DNA of 64,000 bases from Streptomyces mayonensis (GCF_018982965.1 NZ_JACBYP010000025.1:1-64000); one strand, 5' to 3'. Shown: positions 41,801 through 49,987, counted from the first letter of the stretch. The notes: generated by a model not told the origin, from the letters alone. Numbers and translations: made by a program.

Positions 41801-41942
41801 CACCGAGGACACCGACCGGCTGCGTGCTCTCGCCGCCGACCTCATCGGCCGCAGTGGCGCGCGCGGTCTGCCGCCGCGCACCGAGGCGCTGCTCGACGAA
41901 CTCCTGCCGGCCTGGCGCGACGGCGCCGCGGCAACGGGCTGA
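38874..41942 (+). CDS. Membrane-bound LysM and BTAD-domain regulator
   Basis: A 1022-residue protein from ATG 38874 (MPRRRTSSSSSSTAPSAPSA). Order of parts: Ser/Pro tail; membrane helices FVKAFFAFVALAGLVVGVPL, FLHILTVIVWLAWAQFTACV and LVAALLLFGATAASL; a LysM domain (SLWEVAERHLGDGRRYKEIF, ending IRPGWIMEMPGD) that could bind peptidoglycan; a Gly/Ser and Pro/Ala linker; a further helix (LLAAPLLAAGLLGALGRRRR); and a large cytoplasmic part with a C-terminal BTAD/TPR domain (LSSALWPRGVTEDVRDALLD, YRWLTHEIVDAQLP, AIEALNAALRTAPADERLWH). Such proteins are encoded next to Tad genes in actinomycetes. Here a prepilin peptidase gene follows. The protein may relay a wall signal; that is inference. Confidence 0.88.
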   Translation: MPRRRTSSSSSSTAPSAPSAAPSASSGSPAPRNRTPQPVRVRRRSFGDFVKAFFAFVALAGLVVGVPLALAMQVGWPLPGGAPSLDWLQREITVQTFLHILTVIVWLAWAQFTACVLVEVKAALSGAGVPGRVPGSGPSQLLARQLVAALLLFGATAASLTPGLSQLGQGLEGNQQPAVAAAQQTPGLFAQQQEQAAATASALAEQAGQAGQAAARADGGGSAAHGDTKYYRIQPPEGRHHDSLWEVAERHLGDGRRYKEIFELNKDRVQPDGSRLSEASLIRPGWIMEMPGDARGGELVEMPDEAPDVSEQVQQQISDYARSGGHAGSGSGSGSGSGGGAGDARVSVPEQRPAPMPATPAAPATPAAPATSASPAADAGQSFGLPEALLAAPLLAAGLLGALGRRRRQALWQSALGAVGGRRGMEPPTPTGDAQDVQDALLVGADPDGVRLLDRSLRGLAASLAGESRALPVVYAAWMSGNGDLHLQLAQPAGKPPAPWQLGQDQTFWMLTRADAERYEDAETAAPYPGLVSLGTMDDSRLLLNLEAVPGIVSLSGTEADRAAVFASVAAELATNGWSDRMTITLVGFGDDLTPLAPNRIRHLDGFEDLFETMSAETRQRRGALGAAGHDSVLTGRTGPAQHTRWAPHLVLLAAQPSDEEALRLAELAADAGRLGIGYLVGTGSADLPGAAWELEITGQGRLLAPLLGLELDAQLLPVAQQRAVVRLFSDADPGHGPDGSGDFGGSGGSGGSANRPPFLVDISEQGRPAVYARLVGSYEIIGLDAPESDRSAQLHEALALLLLHREGVHPRVLSSALWPRGVTEDVRDALLDRLRTWLGTDPDGGARLRTDDAGRLTLAKSVVSDLDVLRSLYHEATQGRGAGSRQVRGRLLTDALVLVRGPLLADRPEGRYRWLTHEIVDAQLPLLVADTGLALCEFHLEKNRAEKAIEALNAALRTAPADERLWHELLRATHATEDTDRLRALAADLIGRSGARGLPPRTEALLDELLPAWRDGAAATG

Positions 41943-41971
41943 GCCCCGGGCCGCCGGATGGGTCCGGAGAC

Positions 41972-42039
41972 GGGGCCAGGGATGGGTCTGGGCATGGGCT
42001 GGGCATGGGTCTGAGGATGGGGCCAGGGATGAGTCTGGG
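41972..42039 (+). repeat. G-rich direct repeats in the gap before the prepilin peptidase
   Basis: GGGGCCAGGGATGGGTCTGGG (41972-41992) recurs with one change at 42019-42039, with further ATGGG(T/C)CTGGG-type units between. They contain in-frame ATGs that could mislead start calling for the next gene. Confidence 0.7.
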
Positions 42040-42076
42040 GACGGGTTTCGTGACGAGTCTCGGAGAGGGGCTCGGG

Positions 42077-42868
42077 GTGGACTTCGACCTGCTGGCCGTT
42101 CTCGTCGCCGCGCTCTGGGGCGTGGCGGCGGGCGCGCTGCTGCCCCGCGCCGTGTACCGGTTCTCCGCCCCGTCCGGAGAGGCGTGGCGCGAGCGGTGCC
42201 CGCGGGAGCATCAGGTGCGCGGCTGGCTCGGGCCGGCCCGCTGCGGGCAGTGCGCCGACGGGGAGAGCGGGGAGAGCGGGGAGAACGGGGAGAACGGGGA
42301 GAGCGGGGGGCGCGGGCAGGGCGCGTACGGTCCCGGTGCCGGTCTCCTCGCCGCCGTCACCGCCGTCGTCTGCGTCGCCCTGGCCGCCGCCACCGGGGCC
42401 CGGCCCGAGGTCGCCGTCTGGCTGCTCCTCGCCCCGGTCGGCGTACTCCTCGCCGCCGTCGACCTGCGGGTACGGCGACTGCCCGACCCCCTCACCCTCC
42501 CGCTCGCCGGGGCCGCGCTCCTCCTGCTCGGGCTCGTCGCGCTCGTACCCGAGCACGCGGGGGAGTGGACCACCGCCCTGCTGGGCTCCCTCGCCCTCGG
42601 CGCCGGCTACCTCGTGCTGTTCCTCATCAACCCGGCCGGCATGGGCTTCGGCGACGTGAAGCTGGCCCTCACCGCCGGCGCCGTCCTCGGCTGGTACGGC
42701 TGGCCCACGCTGATGCTGGGCACCTTCGCCGGGTTCCTGCTCGGCGCGTTGTACGGCGGTGCCCTCCTCGTCACCCGGCGGGCGGGGCGCAAGACGGCCA
42801 TCCCGTTCGGGCCGTTCCTCATCGCGGGCGCCTTCCTCGGCGTCCTGGTCGGCGCCTTCGCGGCCTGA
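42077..42868 (+). CDS. Prepilin peptidase (A24 family, TadV/CpaA-like)
   Basis: A 263-residue membrane aspartic protease. GTG 42077 is chosen for GGAGAGGGG upstream and because the protein then begins at its first helix ([20 protein letters not shown]); in-frame starts at 42005, 42029 and 42050 lie in repeats. A cysteine pair follows (RERCPREHQVRG, ARCGQCADG) with a Gly/Glu repeat. The catalytic aspartates are in AAVDLRVRRLPD and GMGFGDVKLA, the GxGD motif. It would process Flp and TadE precursors encoded at 23-24 kb, as no other such peptidase is seen in the window. Confidence 0.9.
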   Translation: MDFDLLAVLVAALWGVAAGALLPRAVYRFSAPSGEAWRERCPREHQVRGWLGPARCGQCADGESGESGENGENGESGGRGQGAYGPGAGLLAAVTAVVCVALAAATGARPEVAVWLLLAPVGVLLAAVDLRVRRLPDPLTLPLAGAALLLLGLVALVPEHAGEWTTALLGSLALGAGYLVLFLINPAGMGFGDVKLALTAGAVLGWYGWPTLMLGTFAGFLLGALYGGALLVTRRAGRKTAIPFGPFLIAGAFLGVLVGAFAA

Positions 42869-42946
42869 CCACGAGGGGGCGAAAGGCCTGGCGTACCCTG
42901 GGCAGGTCTGTCCACAACCCTTACGAACCTTGCGAAAGGGAAGCCG

Positions 42947-44146
42947 GTGACCGAGAAGGCCGACCTTCAGCCCATCCTCGACCGCGCCGCCGCCGGTGGG
43001 CGGATCACCCCCGAAGAGGCGCTCGACCTCTACCGCGACGCCCCGCTGCACGCGCTGGGCGCCGCCGCCGACGCCGTACGCAGGCGCAGGTACGCCGGTA
43101 CCGAGCACATCGCCACGTACATCATCGAGCGCAACATCAACTACACGAACGTGTGCGTCACGGCGTGCAAGTTCTGTGCCTTCTACGCGGCCCCCAAGGA
43201 CACCAAAAAGGGCTGGACCCGCGAACTCGACGACATCCTGCGCCGCTGCGCGGAGACGATCGAGCTGGGCGGCACGCAGATCATGTTCCAGGGCGGCCAC
43301 CACCCGGACTACGGCGTGGAGTACTACGAGAAGCACTTCGCCGCCATCAAGAAGGAGTTCCCCGAACTCGTCATCCACAGCCTGGGGGCGAGCGAGGTCG
43401 AGCACATGGCGCGGATCTCCAAGGTGTCGGTCGAGGAGGCCATCACCCGCATCCACGCCGCCGGGCTCGACTCCTTCGCCGGTGCCGGTGCCGAGCTGCT
43501 GCCCGAGCGGCCCCGCAAGGCGATCGCGCCGCTGAAGGAGTCCGGCGAGCGGTGGCTGGAGATCATGGAGATCGCGCACAACCTGGGCGTGGAGTCGACG
43601 TCCACCATGCTCATGGGCACCGGCGAGACCAACGCCGAGCGCATCGAGCACCTGCGGATGATCCGGGACGTGCAGGACCGCACCGGCGGCTTCCGCGCCT
43701 TCATCCCGTACACCTACCAGCCCGAGAACAACCACCTGAAGGGCCGTACGCAGGCCACGCTCTTCGAGTACCTGCGGATGATCGCCATCGCGCGGGTGTT
43801 CATGGACAACGTCGCGCACATCCAGGGGTCGTGGCTGACCACGGGCAAGGAGGTCGGGCAGCTCTCCCTGCACTACGGCGCCGACGACCTCGGTTCGATC
43901 ATGCTGGAGGAGAACGTCGTCTCCTCCGCGGGCGCCAAGCACCGGTCCAACCGGCTGGAGATCATCGACCTGATCAGGAAGGCGGGGCGGGTGCCCGCGC
44001 AGCGGGCCACCACGTACGAGCACCTCGTCGTGCACGACGACCCGGCGAACGACCCCGTCGACGAGCGCGTCGTCTCGCACATCTCGTCCACGGCGATCGA
44101 GGGCGGCACGGCGCACCCCGAGCTGAAGCTGCTCGCCTCCAACTGA
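42947..44146 (+). CDS. mqnC: Cyclic dehypoxanthinyl futalosine synthase, menaquinone pathway
   Basis: A 399-residue radical SAM enzyme of the futalosine route to menaquinone, from GTG 42947 (AAAGGGAAG upstream). The cluster ligands are in CVTACKFCAFY (CX3CX2C), and GGTQIMFQGGHHPDYG is characteristic. It cyclises dehypoxanthine futalosine to the precursor of the naphthoquinone ring. Near menG, a geranylgeranyl reductase and the nuo operon, it forms a quinone/respiration neighbourhood. The next gene starts seven bases on. Confidence 0.96.
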   Translation: MTEKADLQPILDRAAAGGRITPEEALDLYRDAPLHALGAAADAVRRRRYAGTEHIATYIIERNINYTNVCVTACKFCAFYAAPKDTKKGWTRELDDILRRCAETIELGGTQIMFQGGHHPDYGVEYYEKHFAAIKKEFPELVIHSLGASEVEHMARISKVSVEEAITRIHAAGLDSFAGAGAELLPERPRKAIAPLKESGERWLEIMEIAHNLGVESTSTMLMGTGETNAERIEHLRMIRDVQDRTGGFRAFIPYTYQPENNHLKGRTQATLFEYLRMIAIARVFMDNVAHIQGSWLTTGKEVGQLSLHYGADDLGSIMLEENVVSSAGAKHRSNRLEIIDLIRKAGRVPAQRATTYEHLVVHDDPANDPVDERVVSHISSTAIEGGTAHPELKLLASN

Positions 44147-44153
44147 AGCTGCC

Positions 44154-44753
44154 GTGCTGACGATCCACGTTGCCGAAGCCTCGCCGGAGGCGGCCGTCGC
44201 GGTCGACGGCGCGCAGCTCGCCGCCGTCGGACCGTACGAGGGGCTGGCCGCCGGCCACCCGCGGGCGCGGGTGCGCCGGTGGCCCGGCATCCTGACGCCC
44301 GGACTGCTCAACCCGTACGGCCCGGAACTGCTGGAGCAGGCGTACCACCCCGACCCGCGCGAAGCGGACCGGCTGGGCACCGAGCCGCTCTTCGGGGAGC
44401 GCGCGCTCGCCCTCCTCGGTGCGAACCCGTCCGCGCGGGGCGGCAGCGCCCGCCGAGGGGTGCAGCGGATGCTGGCCCACGGCACGGTCGCCGTCGCCGG
44501 AGAACTACGGGGCCGCGCGGTCCTCGACGCGGTGCGGGGAGCGGGGCTCGCCCTGGCGGCGCGTCCGGCCGGGCTGCCCGGGCCCGCGTCCTTCTCGCCG
44601 GTGCCGCTGGTGCTGCTTCCCGCACTCGCTCCCGGGAAGCCCGCCCGGTTCGCGGTGTTCGACGTACCCGACCGGGCCGCGCTCGTGCGGGACGGCGCGG
44701 CCACGTGCGTGGCCACCGTCGTGGGCGGCCGCCTGGTCTACCGGGGGCGCTGA
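44154..44753 (+). CDS. Amidohydrolase-like (imidazolonepropionase-like) protein next to mqnC
   Basis: A 199-residue protein from GTG 44154. It has the outer beta-sandwich ends of an amidohydrolase (LTIHVAEASPEAAVAVDGAQ, ILTPGLLNPYGPELLEQAYH and final ATVVGGRLVYRGR) but only a short middle, so the metal-binding barrel is largely absent. In place of the H-x-H motif it has NPYG. It is regularly found after mqnC in Streptomyces. A scaffold or non-catalytic role seems likely. Function unknown. Confidence 0.75.
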   Translation: MLTIHVAEASPEAAVAVDGAQLAAVGPYEGLAAGHPRARVRRWPGILTPGLLNPYGPELLEQAYHPDPREADRLGTEPLFGERALALLGANPSARGGSARRGVQRMLAHGTVAVAGELRGRAVLDAVRGAGLALAARPAGLPGPASFSPVPLVLLPALAPGKPARFAVFDVPDRAALVRDGAATCVATVVGGRLVYRGR

Positions 44754-44788
44754 ACGCGCGGTCCACGGGCGCGGTCCGACCGGTCCAC

Positions 44789-44833
44789 GTGGTCTACGTG
44801 GCCTACGTGGCCTACGTGGTCTACGTGGTCTAC
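44789..44833. repeat. Five tandem 9-bp units at the end of the GH18-type gene
   Basis: GTGGTCTAC, GTGGCCTAC, GTGGCCTAC, GTGGTCTAC, GTGGTCTAC. On the minus strand each unit contains TAG in the frame of the chitinase-like gene, and the actual stop (44830-44832) is the first of them. This gives a row of in-frame stop codons. Confidence 0.9.
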
Positions 44834-45858
44834 GTACCGAACGCCGTCCCGAACTCCCCGTCCTCCTGCTCCACGCCGCTGCACGTGGTGAGCGCGTCGG
44901 TGGCCGGCGCGTCGTCGGCGCACTGCGTGTCCCGGAAGGCCGCCCACACCGACACCCAGCCGATCCCCTTCTCCTCGGCGAAGGCGCGGACCTCGGCCGC
45001 GTCGTCGAGGGTGAACGTCTCACCGGCGACGTCGTTGACGCCCAGCATCGAGGTGAGCGCCATGCCCCGCCACGCGTCCGCGTCGGACGTCCCGAAGACC
45101 TCCCTGAGCTGCGTGTGCGCGGCCTTCGCCGAGGTGAGGGCGTACTCGCCCATGTCGCCGGTGTAGGACTCGCCGTAGTTCATCGTCATGAGGTTGACCG
45201 TGGCGACCCGTACGGCATGGTCGTTGGCGGACGCCAGCAGCGCCAGGCTGTCCGAGTCCAGGCCGGAAGGCATCACCGGCAGGGTGAACGAGACCTCCAG
45301 GTCGCTCCGCTCCTCCTGGAGCAGCGCGATCGCCTCCGAGCGCAGGGCGCGGGAGTCCGCGTCGGCCAGTTCGTCGCCCTCGACGTCGAAGTCCGCCTGC
45401 GTGGAGCCGGCGGCGTCCAGCGCCGTGCCGTACGCCGCCGCCAGCTCCGAGGCGCTGTCGCAGGCCGCCGCCAGCTCCGTGCCGGAGGCGCCGCCGAAGG
45501 AGACGCGGACCGTGGCGCCGGACTCCTTCAGCTTCCCGACGCGGGAGGCGACGGAGGTGTCGTCGACGTCCTGGGTGCCGTTCCAGCGCGGGGCGCAGTC
45601 GTCGCCGGAGGAGATGACGAAGGCGAGGTTGTACGTCGCCGGGGAGCCCGCCGTGTCGTTGGCGGAGGCGGTGGTGGCGCTGACGTAGGGGGCGTAGGCG
45701 GTGGCCGACGACGCGCCCGTCGATCCCCCCGACGACTCGGCCGGTGCCGTCGGAGCCGCGTCGGCGGTGCCTGCGGGGTCGTCCTGTCCGGCGCAGCCCG
45801 CCGTGGCCAGCGCGAGCAGCAGGGCGCACCCGGCCGCCGCCTTCCGGTGAGCCCTCAT
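44830..45858 (-). CDS. GH18-type (chitinase-like) lipoprotein
   Basis: A 342-residue protein from ATG 45858; signal MRAHRKAAAGCALLLALATA with lipobox ATAGC. A Ser/Thr linker is followed by a TIM-barrel of the small GH18 kind: YAPYVSATTAS, NLAFVISSGDDCAPRWNG, VRVSFGGASGTELAAAC, ADFDVEGDELAD (the D-F-D-x-E motif with the likely acid Glu) and VNLMTMNYGESYTGDMGEYA. All main strands are visible. It could act on chitin or on another GlcNAc-containing polymer at the cell surface. Its other neighbour is a polysaccharide deacetylase fusion. Confidence 0.85.
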   Translation of the reverse strand: MRAHRKAAAGCALLLALATAGCAGQDDPAGTADAAPTAPAESSGGSTGASSATAYAPYVSATTASANDTAGSPATYNLAFVISSGDDCAPRWNGTQDVDDTSVASRVGKLKESGATVRVSFGGASGTELAAACDSASELAAAYGTALDAAGSTQADFDVEGDELADADSRALRSEAIALLQEERSDLEVSFTLPVMPSGLDSDSLALLASANDHAVRVATVNLMTMNYGESYTGDMGEYALTSAKAAHTQLREVFGTSDADAWRGMALTSMLGVNDVAGETFTLDDAAEVRAFAEEKGIGWVSVWAAFRDTQCADDAPATDALTTCSGVEQEDGEFGTAFGT

Positions 45859-45880
45859 GTGCGTACGCTCCCGATCCTGT

Positions 45881-45969
45881 CGGCGTCTGTGTTCGACATC
45901 TGTGTTCGCCGTTCGTGTTCGGCGTTCGTGTTCGGCGTTGTTCGGCGTTGTTCGGCGTCTGTGTTCGGA
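45881..45969. repeat. Degenerate TTCGGCGT tandem repeats before the GH18-type gene
   Basis: The stretch is a run of 8-12-base units such as GTTCGTGTTCGGC and GTTGTTCGGC, e.g. TGTTCGGCGTTGTTCGGCGT near 45940. It lies 25-110 bases upstream of the chitinase-like start, over the expected promoter and leader region. Length variation there could change expression. Confidence 0.8.
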
Positions 45970-46123
45970 CGAGTGAGCCTGGCACGCGTTTCTGGGTCTT
46001 CGCTGAGGAAAGGAGGCGTATCGGCCCTGTCTGCCAGGAAACGCACAGGACAGACCGGTTTTCACCGGGACCTCTCAACAAGCTCCCAGTTCACGACAGG
46101 AAAGTCTCCTTAACGTCCGGGGC

Positions 46124-46528
46124 ATGCAATCCGAGCCCGCCATCGCCTCCCGCGCCACCGCGCGCGGTCGCCGTCGCAAACGCGGCAAGGGGTCCGCCGA
46201 AGGCCCCGTGTTCGTCGACAGCTCCGGACGCCGTGCGCGGCTGCTCCGCCGGCTCGGACTCCTCGTGGGTGCCGTCTGCGTCGGCTACGCGGCCGTCCTG
46301 GGCCTCGCCTTCATGGGCGTCGGCATCTCGGTCAACCCCTCCTCGCTGCTGCCCTTCGGCGCCGGCGGCGACGGACCGGGCGGTCCGGGCGGTCCAGGCG
46401 GTGCGGGGGGTTCGGGTCCGGGCGGTGGCGCGGGGCCGCAGGGCGGTGTCGCTCCCACTGGCTCTCCACCGAGCGCCGGTCCCTCCGCTTCTCCCAGCGC
46501 GGTCCCCAGCGCCGCCTCCACCGACTGA
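46124..46528 (+). CDS. Small membrane protein preceding the deacetylase-glycosyltransferase gene
   Basis: A 134-residue protein: basic start (RATARGRRRKRGKGSAEGP), one membrane helix (LGLLVGAVCVGYAAVLGLAF) and an outside Gly/Pro/Ser-rich low-complexity tail (GPGGPGGPGGAGGSGPGGGA). It stands 18 bases before the fusion-enzyme gene and is probably co-transcribed. It may be an accessory of the polysaccharide synthase; no family recognised. Confidence 0.75.
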   Translation: MQSEPAIASRATARGRRRKRGKGSAEGPVFVDSSGRRARLLRRLGLLVGAVCVGYAAVLGLAFMGVGISVNPSSLLPFGAGGDGPGGPGGPGGAGGSGPGGGAGPQGGVAPTGSPPSAGPSASPSAVPSAASTD

Positions 46529-46546
46529 CCGGACGCCCCCACCCCC

Positions 46547-48826
46547 ATGACCACACCCACCACGCCTCCCTCCTCACCCGCTTCCTCCCCACCGCGCGGT
46601 CGCCGCCGCGCCCCCTCCCGCATCGGCCGGGCCGCGGGCCGGGCCGCCGCGCTGCAACGCCCGCGTGTCCTGCTCGCCCTGCTGCTGCTCCTCGCGCTGA
46701 CGTGCGTGATGCTCCTGGACGGCTACCTGCGCGCCGAGGTCGGCGGCGACGAACGCGTCCGCACCGGCGCCTCCGCGAGCGACGTGCCCGAGGACGTCCT
46801 GGACGGCGGGCCGATCCTCACCTTCCCCGGCGGACAGGCGACCACCGTCTCCGTGCCGGACAAGACGATCGTGCTGACCTTCGACGACGGGCCGGACCCC
46901 ACCTGGACGCCGCAGGTCCTCGACATCCTGGAGGAGTACGACGTGCCCGGCACGTTCTTCCTGGTCGGCTCGATGGTCTCGCGCCACCCGGGCATCGTCC
47001 GGGACCTGGTCGAGCAGGGCAACGAGGTGGGCGTCCACACCTTCACCCATGTCGACCTCTCCTACCAGAGCGAGGCCCGCGTCGAGCGCGAGATCGAGCA
47101 GACCCAGCTCGCACTGGCGGGCGCGGCCGGCATCACCACCACGCTGTTCCGCGCGCCGTACTCCTCCGAGACGAACGCCATCGACAACTACAGCTGGCCC
47201 GTCTACGAGAGCCTCGGCGAGGACGGCTACACCAGCGTCTTCATCGACACCGACAGCGACGACTGGAAGCGGCCCGGCGTCTCGAAGATCGTCGACTGGG
47301 CCACGCCGGAGGACGGCGAGGGCGCCTCCGTCCTCTTCCACGACGCCGGGGGCGAGCGGTCGCAGACGATCGCGGCGCTGCCGAAGTACATCGAGAAGAT
47401 GCAGGCGAAGGGCTACACCTTCACCACCGTCAGCGGCGCCATGGCCGACCAGCAGGCACAGCAACAGTCACAGCAGCAGTCACAGCAGCCGGACGGTGAT
47501 CGGAAGTCGCAGCAGCCCGGCGGTGATGGTCTCCAGGCCGCCCACCACAAGGCCACCGGCGCCACCCTCTACGAGGGCAAGGCGCTCGTCGCGGCCGTCG
47601 CGGTCGCCGAGTGGACGGTCCCGGCGCTCTCGGCCGGACTCGTCGTCGTGGGCGTGGCCGTCATGGGCCGGTTCGCGATGATGCTGGTCCTCGCCCGCCG
47701 CCACCACAGACAGCGCAACAGACGCCGTTTCAGCTGGGGCCCGCCCGTCACCGGGCCGGTGAGCGTGATCGTCCCGGCGTACAACGAGAAGGAGTGCATC
47801 GAGGCGACCCTGAGATCGCTGGCGCGCAGCACGCACCCCGTCGAGATCATCGTCGTGGACGACGGGTCGACGGACGGCACCGCGGAGATCGCCGAGTCCC
47901 TCGGGCTGCCCGGCGTCCGCGTCGTGCGGCAGGCCAACGCGGGCAAGTCCGCCGCCCTCAACAACGGTGTCCGCCAGGCCCGGTACGACATCGTCGTGAT
48001 GATGGACGGCGACACCGTCTTCGAACCCGACACCGTACGGCACCTGGTGCAGCCCTTCGCCGACCCCGCCGTCGGCGCGGTCGCGGGCAACGCCAAGGTC
48101 GGCAACCGGCGCACCCTCATCGGCGCCTGGCAGCACATCGAGTACGTGATGGGCTTCAACCTCGACCGGCGCATGTACGACCTGCTGCGCTGCATGCCGA
48201 CCATCCCCGGCGCGATCGGCGCGTTCCGGCGGGAGGCGGTCCTCCAGGCCGGCGGCATGAGCGACGACACGCTCGCCGAGGACACCGACATCACCATCGC
48301 GCTGCACCGCGCGGGGTGGCGGGTCGTCTACGAGGAGCACGCCCGCGCCTGGACCGAGGCGCCGGGGTCGCTCGGCCAGCTCTGGTCGCAGCGCTACCGG
48401 TGGTCGTACGGCACGATGCAGGCGCTGTGGAAGCACCGCCGGTCCCTGACGGACAAGGGGCCCTCGGGCCGTTTCGGGCGGGTCGGCATGCCGCTGGTCG
48501 TGCTCTTCCAGGTGGTCACGCCCGTCTTCGCCCCGCTCATCGACGTGTTCACGCTCTACTCCATGGTCTTCGTCGACTTCCGCGCGGCGCTGCTCGCGTG
48601 GCTGGCGGTGCTCGGCGTGCAGCTGGTGTGCGCGGCGTACGCCTTCCGGCTCGACCGGGAGAAGTACCGCTACCTGCTGATGATGCCGCTCCAGCAGCTG
48701 GCGTACCGGCAGATGATGTACCTGGTCCTCATCCACTCCTGCGTCACCGCCCTCACCGGCGGCCGGCTGCGCTGGCAGAAGCTGAAACGGACGGGCGAGG
48801 TGGGGACGCCGGCGGGGAACGGGTGA
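46547..48826 (+). CDS. Polysaccharide deacetylase (NodB) fused to family 2 glycosyltransferase
   Basis: A 759-residue membrane protein. After one helix (LLALLLLLALTCVMLLDGYL) comes a NodB deacetylase domain: VLTFDDGPDPTW (catalytic Asp and metal Asp), GVHTFTHVDLS (metal His pair) and FRAPYSSE. A Gln/Ser repeat and helices lead to a GT2 synthase: VSVIVPAYNEKECIEATL, IVVDDGSTDGT, MMDGDTVFEPD (DxD), AEDTDIT and QRYRWSYG, with helices at the end. This couples making a GlcNAc-type chain to its de-N-acetylation, like PgaB/PgaC or the Streptomyces MatB type. The gene overlaps the acyltransferase gene by one base. Confidence 0.93.
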   Translation: MTTPTTPPSSPASSPPRGRRRAPSRIGRAAGRAAALQRPRVLLALLLLLALTCVMLLDGYLRAEVGGDERVRTGASASDVPEDVLDGGPILTFPGGQATTVSVPDKTIVLTFDDGPDPTWTPQVLDILEEYDVPGTFFLVGSMVSRHPGIVRDLVEQGNEVGVHTFTHVDLSYQSEARVEREIEQTQLALAGAAGITTTLFRAPYSSETNAIDNYSWPVYESLGEDGYTSVFIDTDSDDWKRPGVSKIVDWATPEDGEGASVLFHDAGGERSQTIAALPKYIEKMQAKGYTFTTVSGAMADQQAQQQSQQQSQQPDGDRKSQQPGGDGLQAAHHKATGATLYEGKALVAAVAVAEWTVPALSAGLVVVGVAVMGRFAMMLVLARRHHRQRNRRRFSWGPPVTGPVSVIVPAYNEKECIEATLRSLARSTHPVEIIVVDDGSTDGTAEIAESLGLPGVRVVRQANAGKSAALNNGVRQARYDIVVMMDGDTVFEPDTVRHLVQPFADPAVGAVAGNAKVGNRRTLIGAWQHIEYVMGFNLDRRMYDLLRCMPTIPGAIGAFRREAVLQAGGMSDDTLAEDTDITIALHRAGWRVVYEEHARAWTEAPGSLGQLWSQRYRWSYGTMQALWKHRRSLTDKGPSGRFGRVGMPLVVLFQVVTPVFAPLIDVFTLYSMVFVDFRAALLAWLAVLGVQLVCAAYAFRLDREKYRYLLMMPLQQLAYRQMMYLVLIHSCVTALTGGRLRWQKLKRTGEVGTPAGNG

Positions 48827-49926
48827 TGGGAGCGCACAGCAAGGGGGCGGTGCACCGGCGTGCAGCGGGAGACGCGCACGCCGACGGGAGCACACCCGTG
48901 CGGGACCGCTACTTCGACACCCTGCGGGCGCTCGCCCTCGTCCGGGTGGTCGCGTACCACGCCTTCGGCTGGCCCTGGGCGGGGCTCGTCCTCCCCTCCA
49001 TGGGGGTGATGTTCGGCCTGGCCGGCAGCCTGATGGCCAGGTCGCTGCGGCGCCCCGCACCGGCGGTGCTGCGGAGCCGGCTGCGCCGCCTGCTGCCGCC
49101 GTTCTGGTGCTGGGGTCTCTTCGTCGTGGGCGCCATGCTGGTGCGCGGCTGGATGCCGGGGTGGCAGATCGTCTACTGGGTGGTGCCGCTCGGCGACCCG
49201 CCGGGCAGCGCCTGGGGCGAACAGGCCTGGGAGATCCTCTGGTACCTGCGCACGTACCTGTGGTTCGTCCTGCTCTCCCCGCTGCTCCTGCGGCTGTTCC
49301 GGCTCGCGCCGGTGCCGGTGCTGCTGCTGTCCCTCGCCCCGGCCGTGGTCCTCCGGTTCCTGTGGCAGCCGCCCGACGACCGCTTCGGCACCGGGCTGCT
49401 CGACCTCGCGACGTACCTCTTCTGCTGGGTCCTCGGCTTCGCCCACCACGACGGTGTCCTGGGCCGCCTGAGGCCGCTCGCGGTCGTCGCCCTGTCGTCG
49501 GCGGCGCTCGCCTTCGGCGCCTGGTACGCGTTCGCGCACCGGGGCGAGTACGGCACCTACGACCTGGACGACATCCCGCTCGCGCAGGCCTTCTGGTCGG
49601 CCGGGTTCCTGACGCTGCTGATGTACGCCAAGGCACGGCTCGGCACCGACTTCTCGGGGCTGGTCCGGATGCGGCGGCTGGACCGGCTCGTGAGCGTGTT
49701 CAACGCCCGCGCGGTGACCGTCTACCTCTGGCACGAGCTGGCCCTCGTGCTGGCCGTCCCGCTGATCGACCGGTGCTGGGACGTGCCGGCCTTCGCGGCG
49801 TACCTGCCGCTGGAGAGCCAGTGGTTCCTGCTGGGCGTGGGCTGGGTCCTGGTCGGGGTGTTCGTGTTGCTGTTCGGGTGGGTGGAGGACGTCGCCGCGC
49901 GGAGGAGGCCGCGCCTGGTGCCGTGA
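48826..49926 (+). CDS. Acyltransferase 3 family membrane protein
   Basis: A 366-residue multispan protein from ATG 48826, whose first base is the last base of the previous stop. It has [20 protein letters not shown] (R-x-x-x-H type start of the family), [39 protein letters not shown] and about ten hydrophobic segments, ending in [20 protein letters not shown]. Members add acetyl or other acyl groups to surface sugars. Coupled to the synthase-deacetylase fusion, it probably decorates the same polymer. Confidence 0.9.
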   Translation: MGAHSKGAVHRRAAGDAHADGSTPVRDRYFDTLRALALVRVVAYHAFGWPWAGLVLPSMGVMFGLAGSLMARSLRRPAPAVLRSRLRRLLPPFWCWGLFVVGAMLVRGWMPGWQIVYWVVPLGDPPGSAWGEQAWEILWYLRTYLWFVLLSPLLLRLFRLAPVPVLLLSLAPAVVLRFLWQPPDDRFGTGLLDLATYLFCWVLGFAHHDGVLGRLRPLAVVALSSAALAFGAWYAFAHRGEYGTYDLDDIPLAQAFWSAGFLTLLMYAKARLGTDFSGLVRMRRLDRLVSVFNARAVTVYLWHELALVLAVPLIDRCWDVPAFAAYLPLESQWFLLGVGWVLVGVFVLLFGWVEDVAARRRPRLVP

Positions 49927-49987
49927 GGGGGCCGCGGGCGCGGGGCTGCCCTGCGGTGCCGGCCTGCGGTGCTGCAACAATGGGCCC

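Noticed and set aside
41972-42076. Earlier ATG starts for the prepilin peptidase (42005, 42029) or GTG 42050
   Set aside because: They fall in G-rich direct repeats without good ribosome-binding spacing; GTG 42077 has GGAGAGGGG and begins at the first membrane helix.
44789-45969. CRISPR array
   Set aside because: The repeats are 8-9 bp and directly adjacent without spacers, and no cas genes are present.
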